Assembly (NCBI GenBank): GCA_035646535.1
Contig: DASRPD010000061.1
Coordinates: 1-5,713 of the forward strand
Reading direction: 5' to 3'
DNA: 5,713 bases
From: DASRPD01 sp035646535
GTDB lineage: Bacteria > Actinomycetota > Acidimicrobiia > IMCC26256 > JANYLB01
The notes below the pieces were generated by a model. It was given only the letters and a program-made list of their open reading frames with translations. It ran no database searches and was not told where the DNA came from. Numbering within the stretch: position 1 is the stretch's first letter; each line of letters begins with the position of its first letter. The position numbers were made by a program, and so were the translations under genes. This document shows positions 5,637 through 5,713 of the stretch, piece after piece.

Positions 5637-5713
5637 CCAGGTCAGTTGCCACGGGGTGAGGCGACCGGGGCGGTCGTGCGCCGTCAGTGCACCGCGCGAT
5701 CCCGGCCGGCCCA

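Noticed and set aside
5610..5713. Possible C-terminal end of another minus-strand gene (frame ending LTPWQLTWLVRFAKLA, stop at 5610-5612)
   Set aside because: The peptide looks faintly protein-like, but the last 40 bases are AT-richer than neighbouring genes, the stop coincides with a good -10 box, and only about 33 codons are visible. Sequence beyond the window end would decide it.

Overview
The window is very GC-rich, densely coding and strongly biased to G or C at third codon positions. It encodes a metal-binding protein of the mycothiol-dependent maleylpyruvate isomerase (MDMPI) fold, a family mostly found in mycothiol-making bacteria. Together these point to an actinobacterium; the exact lineage cannot be read from this sequence. 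There are two blocks of genes, convergent on each other near position 2290.

Plus-strand block (1 to 2266): the 3' part of a classical short-chain dehydrogenase (cut by the window edge), an extended SDR of the NAD-dependent epimerase/dehydratase or 3-beta-HSD type that overlaps it by four bases, and an MDMPI-fold protein resembling TIGR03084 seven bases further on. The tight packing argues for one transcript and probably one pathway: two NAD(P)-linked steps plus a putative metal-dependent step. The substrate is not evident.

Minus-strand block (2318 to about 5640), in order of transcription: an 850-residue protein fusing an adenylation domain, a carrier-protein domain and a roughly ten-helix acyltransferase-3 membrane domain; a 164-base gap; a small helical protein whose reading frame is broken by what looks like one missing G in a G run; and a dodecin 30 bases after it. 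The fusion protein has its own candidate promoter (sigma-70-like boxes with an inverted repeat in the spacer), and its start region carries a perfect 14-bp tandem duplication. The small protein and dodecin look co-transcribed, and each has a clear Shine-Dalgarno sequence.

The most interesting object is the three-module fusion. It appears able to activate a carboxylic acid with ATP, hold it on its own phosphopantetheine arm and pass it to a membrane transferase, a one-chain analogue of the division of labour in Dlt-type surface acylation. Next are the apparent frameshift at a slippery G run and a dodecin that lacks the usual flavin-stacking tryptophan. I saw no RNA genes, CRISPR arrays, insertion sequences or convincing intrinsic terminators. 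The 51 bases between the converging gene ends (2267 to 2317) show no clear hairpin with a T tract.
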